Of a stretch of DNA of 46,500 nt, positions 46,279 through 46,500 are shown one piece after another. Position 1 is the stretch's first letter. The number at the start of each line of letters is the position of its first letter. Both the position numbers and the translations under genes were made by a program. The notes beneath the pieces are model-generated. The model was not told where the DNA came from. It saw only the letters and a list, made by a program, of their open reading frames with translations, and searched no databases. The stretch is taken from assembly GCA_012295275.1 (NCBI GenBank), contig CM022679.1, positions 28,819,164 to 28,865,663 of the forward strand, in the 5' to 3' direction. Origin of the DNA: Chrysomallon squamiferum (Eukaryota; Mollusca; Gastropoda; Neomphalida; Peltospiridae).

Positions 46279-46500
46279 TTGATTAAATTGTTGTTGTTTT
46301 CTTATTAAAAAGAACTCGTTTACCACTCTCTCCAAATGATCTTAGCTGTTACTATAAATATTAACAGATAATTTCCGGATTTATCTCCGGGAGGAGAAAC
46401 AAAAAAAAAAAAAAATGCGATGCAGCCATGCATGATACATTATTTTTTGGCGGTAAAATTATATTCACAGATTGGTTCGCTTGAATTACGCCTATACATA

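Larger units (their letters stand above)
41840..46500. other. gene-free AT-rich, repeat-dense right flank
   Basis: No spliced or single-exon gene recognised. Simple repeats dominate: (GT)n 42212-42257, (ATTT)n(GTTT)n 42650-42710, (GT)n 43596-43662, (ATT)n and (TTTA)n 43770-43945, (ATT)n 44827-44890, (ATT)n/(GTT)n 45479-45634, (TC)n 45910-45973, (AATA)n 46152-46187, poly-T 46250-46276. A more complex unique patch at 44130-44330 and a CG-containing patch at 45125-45220 have no reading frame I can identify. Confidence 0.6.

Overview
The window is animal nuclear DNA. It is AT-rich and full of A/T homopolymers, (ATT)n, (CA)n, (GA)n and (ATGT)n microsatellites, and every gene found is a spliced eukaryotic gene with GT..AG introns. 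Protein content (TAB1, DCUN1D3, LYRM1, LUC7L and NDUFA6 orthologues, all invertebrate-looking) fits a lophotrochozoan such as a mollusc; this is an inference from gene style, not a proven placement.

Six protein-coding genes can be spliced by eye. From left to right: DCUN1D3 (minus, coding 1276-2182, with a 5' non-coding exon and promoter near 6663-6850); TAB1 (minus, 7 coding exons, 8047-13504); LYRM1 (plus, 4 exons, 14363-16327), divergent from TAB1 across a shared promoter region; a LUC7-like U1 snRNP factor (plus, 10 coding exons, 17622-25137); NDUFA6, the complex I LYR subunit (minus, 3 exons, 28463-30035); and an extended-PHD zinc-finger protein with an unrecognised C-terminal half (minus, 10 coding exons, 33739-41024). 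The spliced reading frames add up to exact multiples of three for TAB1 (542 aa), LYRM1 (122 aa), NDUFA6 (123 aa) and the ePHD protein (813 aa). DCUN1D3 (301 aa) and LUC7L (419 aa) each need exactly one extra base to be skipped, in both cases at a point that reads as a T in front of an in-frame stop codon.

The genes have unrelated housekeeping or signalling jobs: cullin neddylation, TAK1 signalling, mitochondrial LYR proteins, 5' splice-site selection and chromatin reading. The cluster therefore looks like ancestral microsynteny rather than a pathway. From about 41.8 kb to the end I see no gene, only simple repeats and AT-rich sequence.

The points most worth a second look are: (1) the two +1 frame changes at stop codons; (2) a 23-bp minisatellite in a TAB1 intron whose repeat unit carries GTGAGT and whose last copy is the real 5' splice site; (3) PP2C metal-site acidic residues kept in this TAB1, although human TAB1 is a pseudophosphatase; (4) a predicted poison exon in the LUC7L RS-domain intron; (5) the unclassified C-terminal region of the ePHD protein. 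All splicing is predicted from sequence alone.
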